A stretch of DNA of 11,032 bases from Sulfurovum sp. (GCA_015661535.1 DQVY01000219.1:1-11032), one strand, 5' to 3'; positions 1 to 7,527 are shown, counted from the stretch's first letter. The notes: a model not told the origin generated them from the letters alone. Made by a program: numbers and translations.

Positions 1-2
1 AG

Positions 3-128
3 AAGTTGAAAGCACAAGAGTTAAAGCGTTTGATGAAAAAGATGCAAAAAGGCAAAACACCTACAATGATGTATCAGATGGGTGAGAGTAAAAAAGCCAA
101 GAGAGAAGGAGATATAAATCCATGGTAA
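3..128 (+). CDS. C-terminal end of a probable Bat-operon gene (partial)
   Basis: Only the last 41 codons and the TAA stop (126-128) are in the window; the frame is open to the left edge. The tail is strongly basic and helical (KLKAQELKRLMKKMQKG-type), then a polar linker ending in Asn-Pro-Trp. Basic tails ending in a Trp motif are seen, as I recall, in the TPR or VWA-plus-TPR proteins (BatB/BatC/BatE) that precede batD, and the position just upstream of batD on the same strand supports that assignment. No TPR or VWA domain is visible in this fragment, so the family call rests on context. An AAGGAG Shine-Dalgarno sequence (106-111) for the next ORF lies inside this gene. The open frame is fairly sure; the identity is moderate. 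Confidence 0.6.
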   Translation, partial: KLKAQELKRLMKKMQKGKTPTMMYQMGESKKAKREGDINPW

Positions 129-262
129 GACATTCTTTAAATCAATTGGCGTGTTTTGATTCGACTACTCTGACAGTCACGAACAGAAAATCCGCCCTTT
201 GGGTTGAGCGCTCCTTTGTCGCAGTCAAAGCAAAACACTCTATTTCTATAGGAGAAAAATAA
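122..262 (+). CDS. Small 46-residue ORF between the bat genes (possible gene or read-through of a repeat)
   Basis: An ATG at 122 overlaps the upstream stop region, sits 10 nt behind a strong AAGGAG (106-111), and opens a 46-codon frame ending in TAA at 260-262, one base before the batD ATG. It therefore fills the whole gap between two operon genes, and its last codons carry the batD ribosome binding site. The product would be small and basic, with no signal peptide, membrane segment or motif that I recognise. Against a real gene, most of it (149-240) lies in an imperfect inverted repeat, so the frame may be just a repeat read in an open phase. It could still matter by coupling translation from the upstream gene to batD. 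Function unknown. Confidence 0.35.
   Translation: MVRHSLNQLACFDSTTLTVTNRKSALWVERSFVAVKAKHSISIGEK
149..240. repeat. Fold-back (MITE-like) inverted repeat inside the bat operon
   Basis: The left arm 149-166 and the right arm 223-240 are reverse complements at 15 of 18 positions. The best block is GTTTTGATTCGACT against GTTTTGCTTTGACT. The 56-nt centre contains the palindrome GAGCGCTC (206-213) and a CCC-TTT-GGG mini-hairpin. No transposase or clear target-site duplication is visible. Its place between two co-directional operon genes suggests a small non-autonomous insertion or a structured mRNA spacer. Confidence 0.45.
250..254 (+). promoter_or_regulatory. Ribosome binding site of batD
   Basis: AGGAG lies 9 nt before the ATG at 264 and fixes the batD start directly ahead of the signal peptide. 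It is inside the last codons of the 46-codon ORF, so translation of the two could be coupled. Confidence 0.7.
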
Positions 263-263
263 A

Positions 264-1781
264 ATGACAAATCTTAAAAAAACATTACTAACACTATTCA
301 CTATCAACTATGCACTATTTACTCTGCTAAGCGCAGCAAGCGTAAGAGCCACGGTCAATACCGTAGAAGTAGTACAGGGAAACCCTGTGCAGCTTTACAT
401 TAAAGCCAAAGGAGGGGAGGCAACATTCCCCAATATCACCATGATAGAGGATGCTCCTGTAGTAGGACAATCTACAAACAGCAGTCAAAGTTATACGATG
501 GTCAATGGTGACTTTAAAAGTGAAAAGACGACCACAAAGATCTTACAGTTCATTCCTCAAAAAGATATGACCATTCCCTCGTTTACTGTCAACATAGAAG
601 GTCAGGCATATAAGACAAAACCTATTGACATTAAAGTTGTCAAATCGTCGGCGCAGACAGGAGAGAAAAATGCGCTTTTTTCCTTAGAGCTGCATGCGAA
701 CAAAGACAAGGTCATGGTGGGTGAATCGTTGATGGTGACCGTCTATTTCTCCCTTAAAAACGGGGTACGGATCTCACAAGATATACAATATGTCAAACCA
801 GAGTTCCCAGGATTTACGGCTGTAGAGGTAGATGAAAAGAATACCTATATGAAAGGCAATTACCAGGTACAGGAGATACGTTATATCCTTACTGCACAAA
901 AAGAGGGCAATATGACCATACTCCCGGCACAGGTAAAAGTTGGTATCCCAGACAGAAGCAGAAGAGACATTTTTGGTATGACCTTTGGTACCAAATGGTA
1001 TCAAACAGCATCAAACTCACTTGACATAGAGGTTTTACCGCAAGCCCAAGAGAGTGATCTGGTGGGTGAATTTACAGCACGTACCAGTATTGATACGCAA
1101 GAGGTAAAAGCCAATACACCAGTGAATTTGACAGTCACTATTGAAGGAAAAGGAAACCTGGAAAGTTTTGAATTTCCAAAATATGAGATAGACGGGGTAA
1201 CCGTTTACTCTGATGAAGCAAAGGTTGAAACAAAGATCGTCAATGGTGAGTTACACAGCAGCTATGTCAAAACCTTTGCTTTTATTTCAGATGCTGATTT
1301 TTCTATACCTCCAAAAGAATTCAGTATGCTAACGTTCTCTGACAAGCGTCTGAAAACACTGCATATAGATGGCTATGATATTAAGGTAAAAGCAGGACAT
1401 AGTGCCTCTGCTGGTGTCAGCAATGAGCCAAAACAGGGTGTGGTACAGACCAACATGCCGCAAGGACCTCTGCAATCAAAAGAAGAGATGGCCAAAAATG
1501 GGAGTATTGAAAAAGAGGTTGAGGTTCAGTCTGTAGCCTGGTGGATGCTTGTACTTGCCTTTGTTCTTGGTGTAGTACTGACCTATGGTCTGCAACATCT
1601 TCCTAAGCGTGCATCTAAACCTTACAAAGAGAGTGAAGCGCTAAAAATACTCTATGGACACATGAGTGATGATCCTGAAGTGGAAGCGATGGTACGTAAA
1701 TTGTATGCCAAAAAGAATGGTGATAAGTCTGTGCAGATAGATAAAAAAGTGTTAAAAGAGATGGTAGAACGGTTTGTCTAA
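264..1781 (+). CDS. batD: BatD-family membrane-anchored protein (aerotolerance operon)
   Basis: A 505-residue exported protein. Residues 1-29 form a signal peptide: basic Lys start, hydrophobic core, then a small-residue region ending in VRA. Residues ~30-420 are extracytoplasmic beta-rich repeats with BatD-type features, such as a VEVVQGNPVQLYIKAKG opening and a 'LFSLELHANKDKVMVGESL' element at the start of the second Ig-like domain. One membrane span lies at ~424-445, followed by a charged cytoplasmic tail of about 60 residues. BatD works with MoxR-ATPase and VWA/TPR Bat proteins. The family is linked to aerotolerance and envelope stress in Bacteroides, but its biochemical role is unsettled. 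Position behind a probable Bat gene fits the operon. A GTAG hairpin with a T run follows the stop. Family call firm, function inferred. Confidence 0.85.
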   Translation: MTNLKKTLLTLFTINYALFTLLSAASVRATVNTVEVVQGNPVQLYIKAKGGEATFPNITMIEDAPVVGQSTNSSQSYTMVNGDFKSEKTTTKILQFIPQKDMTIPSFTVNIEGQAYKTKPIDIKVVKSSAQTGEKNALFSLELHANKDKVMVGESLMVTVYFSLKNGVRISQDIQYVKPEFPGFTAVEVDEKNTYMKGNYQVQEIRYILTAQKEGNMTILPAQVKVGIPDRSRRDIFGMTFGTKWYQTASNSLDIEVLPQAQESDLVGEFTARTSIDTQEVKANTPVNLTVTIEGKGNLESFEFPKYEIDGVTVYSDEAKVETKIVNGELHSSYVKTFAFISDADFSIPPKEFSMLTFSDKRLKTLHIDGYDIKVKAGHSASAGVSNEPKQGVVQTNMPQGPLQSKEEMAKNGSIEKEVEVQSVAWWMLVLAFVLGVVLTYGLQHLPKRASKPYKESEALKILYGHMSDDPEVEAMVRKLYAKKNGDKSVQIDKKVLKEMVERFV

Positions 1782-1816
1782 GGAGTAGGGACGAAAGTCC
1801 CAGCTCCGAAGTTTTT
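1782..1816 (+). terminator. GNRA-capped hairpin with T run after batD (REP-like)
   Basis: GGGAC (1788-1792), GAAA tetraloop and GTCCC (1797-1801) form a perfect stem, extended by GGAG (1782-1785) with CTCC (1804-1807) across a small internal loop. TTTTT follows at 1812-1816, which suits rho-independent termination of batD. The T run overlaps the stop codon of the convergent hemerythrin gene. The stem overlaps the G of a GTAG at 1785-1788, like the elements at 7528-7701. Confidence 0.6.
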
Positions 1817-2216
1817 ACATATTATCACCAATGTGCATGGCAGTCTCAGCATCCCATCTGGCAACATGAAGTACGATCCATTTTTTAAATTCACCTTCTA
1901 AAAATTCCTGTACTGCTGCAGGGTCTTTGTTCTTATCCCAGTCTGCCTGAATGTCTTTGACTTTCCCCCTCATCGTGTCATGCTCTGCTTTGTGTATCTG
2001 TGCAGCATAAAACTTACTCTCTTCCATCATATCTTCTTCTGTTGTAAAGTGATCTTCAATGTCAAACTGCAGTACTTTAAAGAGTTCATCGATCTTGTCG
2101 ATGTCTTTTGCCAAAACCGCATCATGAAAGCTGTTGACGATCTCTATCTCTTCATCGTGTAACATATTCATCATTGCATTGGAAACCTGTTGTACTTCGT
2201 TAGGTGCTATAAGCAT
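1815..2216 (-). CDS. Bacteriohemerythrin (non-heme di-iron oxygen-binding protein)
   Basis: A 133-residue single-domain hemerythrin. All seven expected di-iron ligands can be placed: H20; H56 and E60 in the HFTTEE block; H75 and H79 in H-x3-H; H117 and D122 in H-x4-D. The spacings E60-H75 and H117-D122 match the classical four-helix fold. There is no signal peptide, transmembrane segment or extra sensor/output domain, so it is a soluble cytoplasmic protein likely to bind O2 (perhaps NO), for storage, delivery or protection. A TAAAGGA ribosome site lies ~7 nt before the ATG. It is transcribed away from the DUF389 gene, and a perfect FNR-type box lies in the shared upstream region, which suggests redox control. 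Role in this organism is inferred. Confidence 0.92.
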   Translation of the reverse strand: MLIAPNEVQQVSNAMMNMLHDEEIEIVNSFHDAVLAKDIDKIDELFKVLQFDIEDHFTTEEDMMEESKFYAAQIHKAEHDTMRGKVKDIQADWDKNKDPAAVQEFLEGEFKKWIVLHVARWDAETAMHIGDNM

Positions 2217-2236
2217 AGTAAATTCCTTTAATAAAA

Positions 2237-2242
2237 ATTATA
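2237..2242 (-). promoter_or_regulatory. -10 element of the hemerythrin gene
   Basis: On the minus strand TATAAT lies 20 nt before the ATG, giving a short leader that begins at about the TAAAGGA ribosome site. No good -35 is seen 17 nt upstream, which is common in Campylobacterota. Confidence 0.5.
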
Positions 2243-2277
2243 TAAGAAAATTGTATCGGGAAATACCCTAAGTGCTC

Positions 2278-2291
2278 TTGATTAAAATCAA
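2278..2291. promoter_or_regulatory. Perfect FNR/CRP-family operator (TTGAT-N4-ATCAA)
   Basis: TTGATTAAAATCAA matches the FNR consensus half-sites exactly with the N4 spacer. Its centre (2284.5) is ~23 nt upstream of the first base of the DUF389-gene -10 (about -35 from the expected transcription start) and ~42 nt upstream of the hemerythrin -10 (about -54). It could therefore repress or shift the first promoter and influence the second. Which CRP/FNR-family protein binds is not known from this window. Confidence 0.6.
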
Positions 2292-2304
2292 TAGGAGAAT
2301 AAAG

Positions 2305-2313
2305 TGATATAAT
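2305..2313 (+). promoter_or_regulatory. Extended -10 promoter of the DUF389 gene
   Basis: TGATATAAT is a TG-N-TATAAT extended -10 motif. A start point near 2320 would give a leader of about 20 nt containing the AAGGGAAG ribosome site. The -35 position is overlapped by the FNR-type palindrome. Confidence 0.6.
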
Positions 2314-2340
2314 GGCATATATTGTAAAAAGGGAAGTCTG

Positions 2341-4239
2341 ATGGGCATAGAAAATGTGGCATTTTTTCACGGAGAGATAGAAAAGGCATATTTTGAGAAG
2401 ATCAAGGCTGCGTTGGAGGGGAAGAAGGTCGCTTACTGTTCACTGGCCCAAATGTTCAGTCTGGAGTTAGACCATTTTTCGCATATTCTTGTTTCTGGTA
2501 ACATGCAGGATATCAAAGAGGTCCTGGCACTTGCTTTGCGTGATGACAAAAGTGTAGGGATCATTCCTCTGCCTAAGCAGAAAGAGCTCATGAAAATGTT
2601 TGCACTCTCTGAAAAGCTGTCTGAAAATGTGAAGCAGGCACTACTCAAAAGTGAAGAGAAAATAGATGTACTCTATGTCAATGGAGAGATGGTGCTTCAA
2701 GAGGTGGTGATAGGAGATGCGCCACCCCTTGACCTGTATGACAGCAGCGTTAAAAGTAAAACACTTTTGAGCCGTGTAAAACTTTTTTTGCATACCCTTC
2801 GTAAAGTCAAAACACTTCATCACGCAAAAATAAAACTCACCGATGCCAAAGAGAATGAGATAAAGTTTTCTGCAGTAGGCCTGGTAGGACTTGAGTATAA
2901 TAATGGCACTTTTGCAGCCAAACTGCTCTCTAAACAAATAAATGCAGAAGACGGAAAACTTGCCTTACTAATCCTAGCCCCCATCTCTGTCTTGCAGTAT
3001 GTTGGATATTTGTTTCATTCTTTGGTGTCAAAATGGCGAAATGATACCCTTCCCAAGTCTGTAGGCTACATTCGCAGCAGTGCCGTGAAGATAGAGTCAG
3101 ACAGACAATTAAGTGTGTATATCGATTCGGAGTCTTATGGGACAACGCCTTTAACACTTCATACAGAAGAGAAAGTTTTGTCTTTGAGTGTAGGAGAGAC
3201 ATTTTGGGAGCAACAGAGTGAAAATACTAAAGAAAAAGACAGTATAAAAATAGATCACCTCCCTAAAGATGAGGAGAGTGCGAGTTATTTGAGTAAAGCT
3301 ATTCCTTTTTTCTCTCATGCCAGCCAGGCACAATACACCACACTTTTTACAAATTTACGGGAAGAGAGCAAGTTTAATGCCTCTTTTATGGTCTTACTGA
3401 CACTTTCATCGATCATTGCAACCTTTGGTTTGTTCATTAATTCAAGTTCCGTTATCATTGGTGCCATGCTTCTGGCCCCGCTTATGCAGCCTATTGTGAG
3501 TTTGAGTATGGGAGTACTGAGGCAAGATGTCGACTTGGAAGTAACTGCTTTTCAAACCATTGTTTTAGGGGTGATGACTGTACTTGTGACTTCGGCATTT
3601 ATCTCATGGTTCATTCCCATTGAAAAGCTTACGTCTGAAATGTCGGGACGGCTATATCCAACGATCTTGGATCTTTTTGTTGCCATTGCTTCCGGGGCTG
3701 CAGCAGCCTATGCAAAGAGCAATGAAAAAGTTTTAGGCTCGCTGGCCGGTGTGGCTATTGCCGTGGCTCTTGTTCCCCCTGTAACTGTAGCAGGTATAGG
3801 TATAGGGTGGGGTTCTTGGCATATATTCTCCTCAGCCTTTTTACTTTTTATGACCAACCTTGTGGGCATCGTATTTTCTGCAGCATTTACCTTTGTTATT
3901 TTAGGTTTTTCTCCCATTCGTGTTGCCAAAAAAGGAATATTGACCTGGCTGCTGATCGTTGCTTTTGTTTCTATACCTCTCTATAGTTCTTTTGAACACA
4001 TGAAAGAAAATATTTCTATACAAAGTGCCCTCTCCAACACTGAATTTAATTTAGGGGAACATAAGATCATGCTGCAGAACATTGTTTTGTTCAAATATGG
4101 AGAGAAACGTGAAGTACAGTGTGAAGTGATCTCTGATGGTATCTTAACGATGAAAGAGAAAAAGCGTCTACGTCATATTATAGAGACAAAAGTGGGTAAC
4201 GAGATCGAAGTACTTGCCACCATGCGGTACCGCTTATAA
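2341..4239 (+). CDS. DUF389 membrane protein with a degenerate lipid-kinase-like N-terminal region
   Basis: 632 residues in two parts. The C-terminal part (~330-555) is a DUF389 domain: about seven hydrophobic segments and the signature region SSSVIIGAMLLAPLMQPI (~368-385), plus ALVPPVTVAGIGIG (~475-488). A soluble tail of ~80 residues follows. The N-terminal ~285 residues resemble the DAGK/YegS/LCB5 lipid-kinase fold: VGIIPLP (72-78) like the family's LGIIPLGTGN, AEDGKLALLIL (202-212) like its DG-L motif, and VKIESDRQLSVYIDSE (249-264) like the end of the C-terminal beta domain, normally DGE. The nucleotide-binding GGDGT is replaced by VSGNMQDI (51-58), so kinase activity is unlikely; a ligand-sensing or structural role is more plausible. 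DUF389 function is unknown. Its 3' end overlaps tyrA by 6 bp. The DUF389 call is strong, the kinase-like call moderate. Confidence 0.88.
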   Translation: MGIENVAFFHGEIEKAYFEKIKAALEGKKVAYCSLAQMFSLELDHFSHILVSGNMQDIKEVLALALRDDKSVGIIPLPKQKELMKMFALSEKLSENVKQALLKSEEKIDVLYVNGEMVLQEVVIGDAPPLDLYDSSVKSKTLLSRVKLFLHTLRKVKTLHHAKIKLTDAKENEIKFSAVGLVGLEYNNGTFAAKLLSKQINAEDGKLALLILAPISVLQYVGYLFHSLVSKWRNDTLPKSVGYIRSSAVKIESDRQLSVYIDSESYGTTPLTLHTEEKVLSLSVGETFWEQQSENTKEKDSIKIDHLPKDEESASYLSKAIPFFSHASQAQYTTLFTNLREESKFNASFMVLLTLSSIIATFGLFINSSSVIIGAMLLAPLMQPIVSLSMGVLRQDVDLEVTAFQTIVLGVMTVLVTSAFISWFIPIEKLTSEMSGRLYPTILDLFVAIASGAAAAYAKSNEKVLGSLAGVAIAVALVPPVTVAGIGIGWGSWHIFSSAFLLFMTNLVGIVFSAAFTFVILGFSPIRVAKKGILTWLLIVAFVSIPLYSSFEHMKENISIQSALSNTEFNLGEHKIMLQNIVLFKYGEKREVQCEVISDGILTMKEKKRLRHIIETKVGNEIEVLATMRYRL

Positions 4240-5073
4240 GATATCGTGCAGTGTATTGGCTTCAGACATCCAGTCATTGAGGGTATCCCACTCTTCATTC
4301 TCTACCATTTTCTGGCATTTTTTAAGTTCAGACTGAAAGGTTTGGATGGCTTCAAGGACATTGTCCTTGTTTTGTTTGAAGATGTCTTCCCACATATTGG
4401 GTGAGGACTTGGCAATACGGCTCATGTCTTTGAATCCACCGCCGGCAAGGGCAACAATGCTTTGGGAGTCTTCCTGTTTCAGAACAGAATTGGCAAGTGC
4501 ATAAGAGAGTGCATGGGGCATGTGTGAGATGAAGGCAGCATGTCGATCATGCTCTTTTGCACCCATACAGACGATGCTCATACCGATGTCAGAGAAAAGT
4601 GTTTTGGCAACGTTTTCCTGGTGTTTTCCACTCTTTTCTATGTCGCAAAGTACGATCACTTTATCGGTATAGAGGTCTTCAAGTGCAGCTGTAGGACCAA
4701 ATTTCTCTGTACCGGTCATAGGGTGGGCAGTTACAAAATTCTTTCTGATCTCTGAGGGGATAGAGAGGGAGATCTTCTCTTTGGTACTTCCGAGGTCGAT
4801 CACTGTACATTTTGGGTCTAAAGTACCTAACTGTTTTGCTACAGCGATGATGCCGTCCACGGGGATACTTAAAAAGATAATATCACAGGATCTGAGTGCT
4901 TCAAGAGAAGGGGCTATCTCATCGATGAGACCAAGGCTGAGTGCTTGTGTACAATGCAGTGCATTATGATCCAAACCGATAAAGTAATAGTCCTGAGGAA
5001 GCTTTTTGAGTGCCAGGCTCAATGAGCCCCCCATGAGCCCCAGACCAACAATTCCGACTTTTACATCTGCCAT
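4234..5073 (-). CDS. tyrA: Prephenate dehydrogenase (TyrA)
   Basis: 279 residues from the ATG at 5073; oxidises prephenate to 4-hydroxyphenylpyruvate in tyrosine synthesis. A Rossmann fold opens the protein (G10-L-G12-L-M-G15). D35 at the end of the second strand suggests NAD preference. Family landmarks follow: DLGSTK (93-98), HPMTG with H117, EHD (174-176), SHMPH (183-187) and GGGFKDMSRIAKSSPNMW near the C terminus. No chorismate mutase or ACT domain is seen, so this is the short monofunctional type. An in-frame ATG exists at 5211, but the extra 46 residues are not conserved-looking, would cross the promoter at 5100-5108 and would overlap bamA. The 5073 start has an AGAGGGG ribosome site 8-9 nt upstream. 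It faces bamA divergently, as in Campylobacter. Confidence 0.95.
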   Translation of the reverse strand: MADVKVGIVGLGLMGGSLSLALKKLPQDYYFIGLDHNALHCTQALSLGLIDEIAPSLEALRSCDIIFLSIPVDGIIAVAKQLGTLDPKCTVIDLGSTKEKISLSIPSEIRKNFVTAHPMTGTEKFGPTAALEDLYTDKVIVLCDIEKSGKHQENVAKTLFSDIGMSIVCMGAKEHDRHAAFISHMPHALSYALANSVLKQEDSQSIVALAGGGFKDMSRIAKSSPNMWEDIFKQNKDNVLEAIQTFQSELKKCQKMVENEEWDTLNDWMSEANTLHDIL

Positions 5074-5099
5074 ACAGTATGCCCCTCTTTTTTGGGAAG

Positions 5100-5108
5100 A
5101 GTATAGCA
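5100..5108 (-). promoter_or_regulatory. Extended -10 promoter of tyrA
   Basis: The minus strand reads TGCTATACT, an extended -10. It lies 26 nt before the ATG at 5073, with the ribosome site between. This supports the shorter tyrA start. Confidence 0.55.
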
Positions 5109-5158
5109 TGATTTCTTTGTTTTCTTGTTTTCTTATGAGCCTCTTATTGAAAAAAAGA

Positions 5159-5164
5159 TAAAAT
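5159..5164 (+). promoter_or_regulatory. Candidate -10 of bamA
   Basis: TAAAAT lies 28 nt before the bamA ATG in an A-rich stretch. There is no convincing -35 and the ribosome site (GAAGG, 5180-5184) is modest. Weak call based on position. Confidence 0.35.
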
Positions 5165-5192
5165 ATTAGCAAATTATTCGAAGGCCGCACAT

Positions 5193-7511
5193 ATGATACA
5201 AAAGACAGCACTTATTACAATTCTCTTTACGTGGATCCTCCTGGGTTCATTGTTGTCAGCACAAAAAGTCACACAGATTAAATTCAAAGGCTTAGCACAC
5301 CTTTCTCCAAGTGTTGCAAAGGAGATCTCAGGGATCCGTGTGGGTGAAGAGATGGACAATGAAAAGATCGATGACTCCATTAAAAACTTTTTTGCACAGG
5401 GCTATTTTAAAGATGTATGGGTTGACAGACAGGGCGGCGTACTGATCTACAATTTTGAAGAAAAAGTGGCGATCGCGAATATTGACATCAAAGGCTTTGG
5501 TTCAGGCGATGACGGTAAAAAGCTTTTAGAAGGTATTGGGCTTAAAAAAGGTGACCTTTACGATGAGAGACGTATTAAAAAGGCAAAAAGAGCATTGATC
5601 TCAAAACTGGAGAGTCAAGGCTATTATGATACGGTGATAGAAGTAAGTACAAAACCTGTAGGTGACACTTCAGTCTCCATTGTCTTCGATGTGAATAAGG
5701 GTGAGAAGATCGTCATTAAAAAGATGAACTTTGTGGGTGCTTCTGCCATAGACAAAAGTGATCTTGAAAGAGAACTTGCAAACAAAGAAGAAGATTGGTT
5801 AGGGTTTATGCCATGGAGAAACAATGGAGAAGCAGCTGTCGATCAGCTTGAGTATGATGCCTACAGAGTAAAAGATGTTTTTATGCAAAACGGGTATCTT
5901 GATGCCTACGTCAGTCCTCCTTTGATGCGTGTGGATTTTGGTTCCTACAATGCAGAGGTAGACTATCAGGTCAAAGAAGGTGTGCAGTACCGTGTAGGTA
6001 CCATAGGTGTGACGCAGTCTGTCAAAGGATTGAACAGTGAAGCATTGACAGATGACCTTATTTTGACTTCAGGTAAGATCTTTAACGTAAAACGTATGCG
6101 TAAAGATATTGTAAGCCTTGAAGAAAAAGTAGGTGACCTGGGTTATGCTTTTGTAAAAGTGTCACCGCAAATGCATAAAGATCCTGAAAAAAAGATCATT
6201 AATCTGCAATACGTTATTGAAGAAGGAGATATCGTTACGATTAACGATGTGATCATTTCAGGAAATGACACGACAAAAGACAGGGTTATCCGTCGTTATA
6301 TCTATCTTGCTCCGGGAGACAAATTCAGTGCAACAGACTTGAAAGATTCCAAATCTGCTTTAGGTAGAACAGGATTTTTTGAATCTATAGATATTCAAAG
6401 CCAAAGACTTGACAACAACAGGATTAACCTTCTAGTTAAAGTCAAAGAGACCTCTACGGGTACCATTTCTGCCGGTGGTGGGTATGGATCATTTGAAGGT
6501 TTGATGGTCAATGCGTCTATCTCCGATAGAAATATATTTGGTTCAGGTATCAACACTACTTTAGGGTTTGAGATCTCAAAAGTATCACAAAATGCAAACC
6601 TCTCTTTTGTGAATCCAAAAATATGGGACAGTATGTACAGTTTTGGTGTGAGTTTCTACAAAAGAAAATATGACTACATCGACTACAGTGAAGATTCATT
6701 GGGTGCTTCCATGACGGTAGGACGAGAGTTCTTGCGTCATTTTCACGGTTCTGTAGGTCTTGGCTATACAGATAATCAGTCAACGATCAATACAAATACA
6801 ACCATTATCAATAGCTTTTTATATAATGATCAATACTCTAAAACCTCTGCCTACGCTTCGGTAAGCTTTGACAATACCGATGACTTTTTTGTCCCTAGAT
6901 CAGGAATGAAAGCCATTGCCAATTTTGAATATGGATCACTTTCCGGCGAGGATAGTTTTGGGATCCCTTATACAGATATTATCAAAGGAAGTGGAAAGTT
7001 TGGTGCCTATTATGGTTTGGACGACTGGATCGACTATGACCTCATTTTACGTTTTAAAGCCAGAGCAACCTATATTAACAAACAAGATGATAAAAAACTG
7101 CCAACGGCAGAAAAACTCTTTATGGGGGGAATGGGTTCCGTAAGAGGGTATAACCCTTACTCTTTGGCACCTTATTATTTGGAAGACCCTGCGAATCCTA
7201 ATAGCAGAAGACTGGTTGGGGGAACAAACCGTGCCTCTACCAGCGTGGAAGCCAGTGTACCGCTCTCAGAAGCAGCCAAAATGCGTTTGGCATTTTTCTA
7301 TGATTATGGAACAATATCAGCTGATGGTGCTATAGTAAATGGTCAATATCAAGAACTTAAGTATGGTACAGTCACAAGATCATCAACAGGTGTAGTCTTA
7401 GAATGGCAGTCTGCCTTTGGTCTCATCAACCTTGTCTTTGCTTACCCGATCGATGAGCAAACCGGAGACAACACCGCAACCTTTGAATTCTCTATGGGAT
7501 CACAGTTCTAA
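5193..7511 (+). CDS. bamA: BamA, outer membrane protein assembly factor (Omp85)
   Basis: 772 residues; central subunit of the BAM machine that folds beta-barrel proteins into the outer membrane. A signal peptide covers ~1-23 (MIQKTALITILFTW core, ending LLSAQ). Five POTRA domains follow, at roughly 24-92, 93-172, 173-262, 263-345 and 346-420. Each shows the beta-alpha-alpha-beta-beta pattern with a GYF/GYY/GFF-type turn, e.g. QGYFKDVWV and TGFFESIDI. The barrel runs ~421-772. It contains the Omp85 loop-6 signature VRGY (650-653) and ends in Phe (FEFSMGSQF), the usual terminal aromatic. Length is typical. It is divergent from tyrA, and repeat hairpins separate it from the convergent ppx gene. 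Very secure. Confidence 0.97.
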   Translation: MIQKTALITILFTWILLGSLLSAQKVTQIKFKGLAHLSPSVAKEISGIRVGEEMDNEKIDDSIKNFFAQGYFKDVWVDRQGGVLIYNFEEKVAIANIDIKGFGSGDDGKKLLEGIGLKKGDLYDERRIKKAKRALISKLESQGYYDTVIEVSTKPVGDTSVSIVFDVNKGEKIVIKKMNFVGASAIDKSDLERELANKEEDWLGFMPWRNNGEAAVDQLEYDAYRVKDVFMQNGYLDAYVSPPLMRVDFGSYNAEVDYQVKEGVQYRVGTIGVTQSVKGLNSEALTDDLILTSGKIFNVKRMRKDIVSLEEKVGDLGYAFVKVSPQMHKDPEKKIINLQYVIEEGDIVTINDVIISGNDTTKDRVIRRYIYLAPGDKFSATDLKDSKSALGRTGFFESIDIQSQRLDNNRINLLVKVKETSTGTISAGGGYGSFEGLMVNASISDRNIFGSGINTTLGFEISKVSQNANLSFVNPKIWDSMYSFGVSFYKRKYDYIDYSEDSLGASMTVGREFLRHFHGSVGLGYTDNQSTINTNTTIINSFLYNDQYSKTSAYASVSFDNTDDFFVPRSGMKAIANFEYGSLSGEDSFGIPYTDIIKGSGKFGAYYGLDDWIDYDLILRFKARATYINKQDDKKLPTAEKLFMGGMGSVRGYNPYSLAPYYLEDPANPNSRRLVGGTNRASTSVEASVPLSEAAKMRLAFFYDYGTISADGAIVNGQYQELKYGTVTRSSTGVVLEWQSAFGLINLVFAYPIDEQTGDNTATFEFSMGSQF

Positions 7512-7527
7512 GGTTATTATCGGTCCT

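Noticed and set aside
2312..2341. Nine-codon leader ORF whose TGA overlaps the DUF389-gene ATG
   Set aside because: Its ATG lies inside the TATAAT -10 element, so it is upstream of the expected transcript.
5074..5211. Longer tyrA start at 5211, giving a 325-residue product
   Set aside because: The extra 46 residues precede the Rossmann start and do not look like TyrA. The region holds the extended -10 at 5100-5108 and would overlap the bamA start. The 5073 ATG has a good ribosome site.
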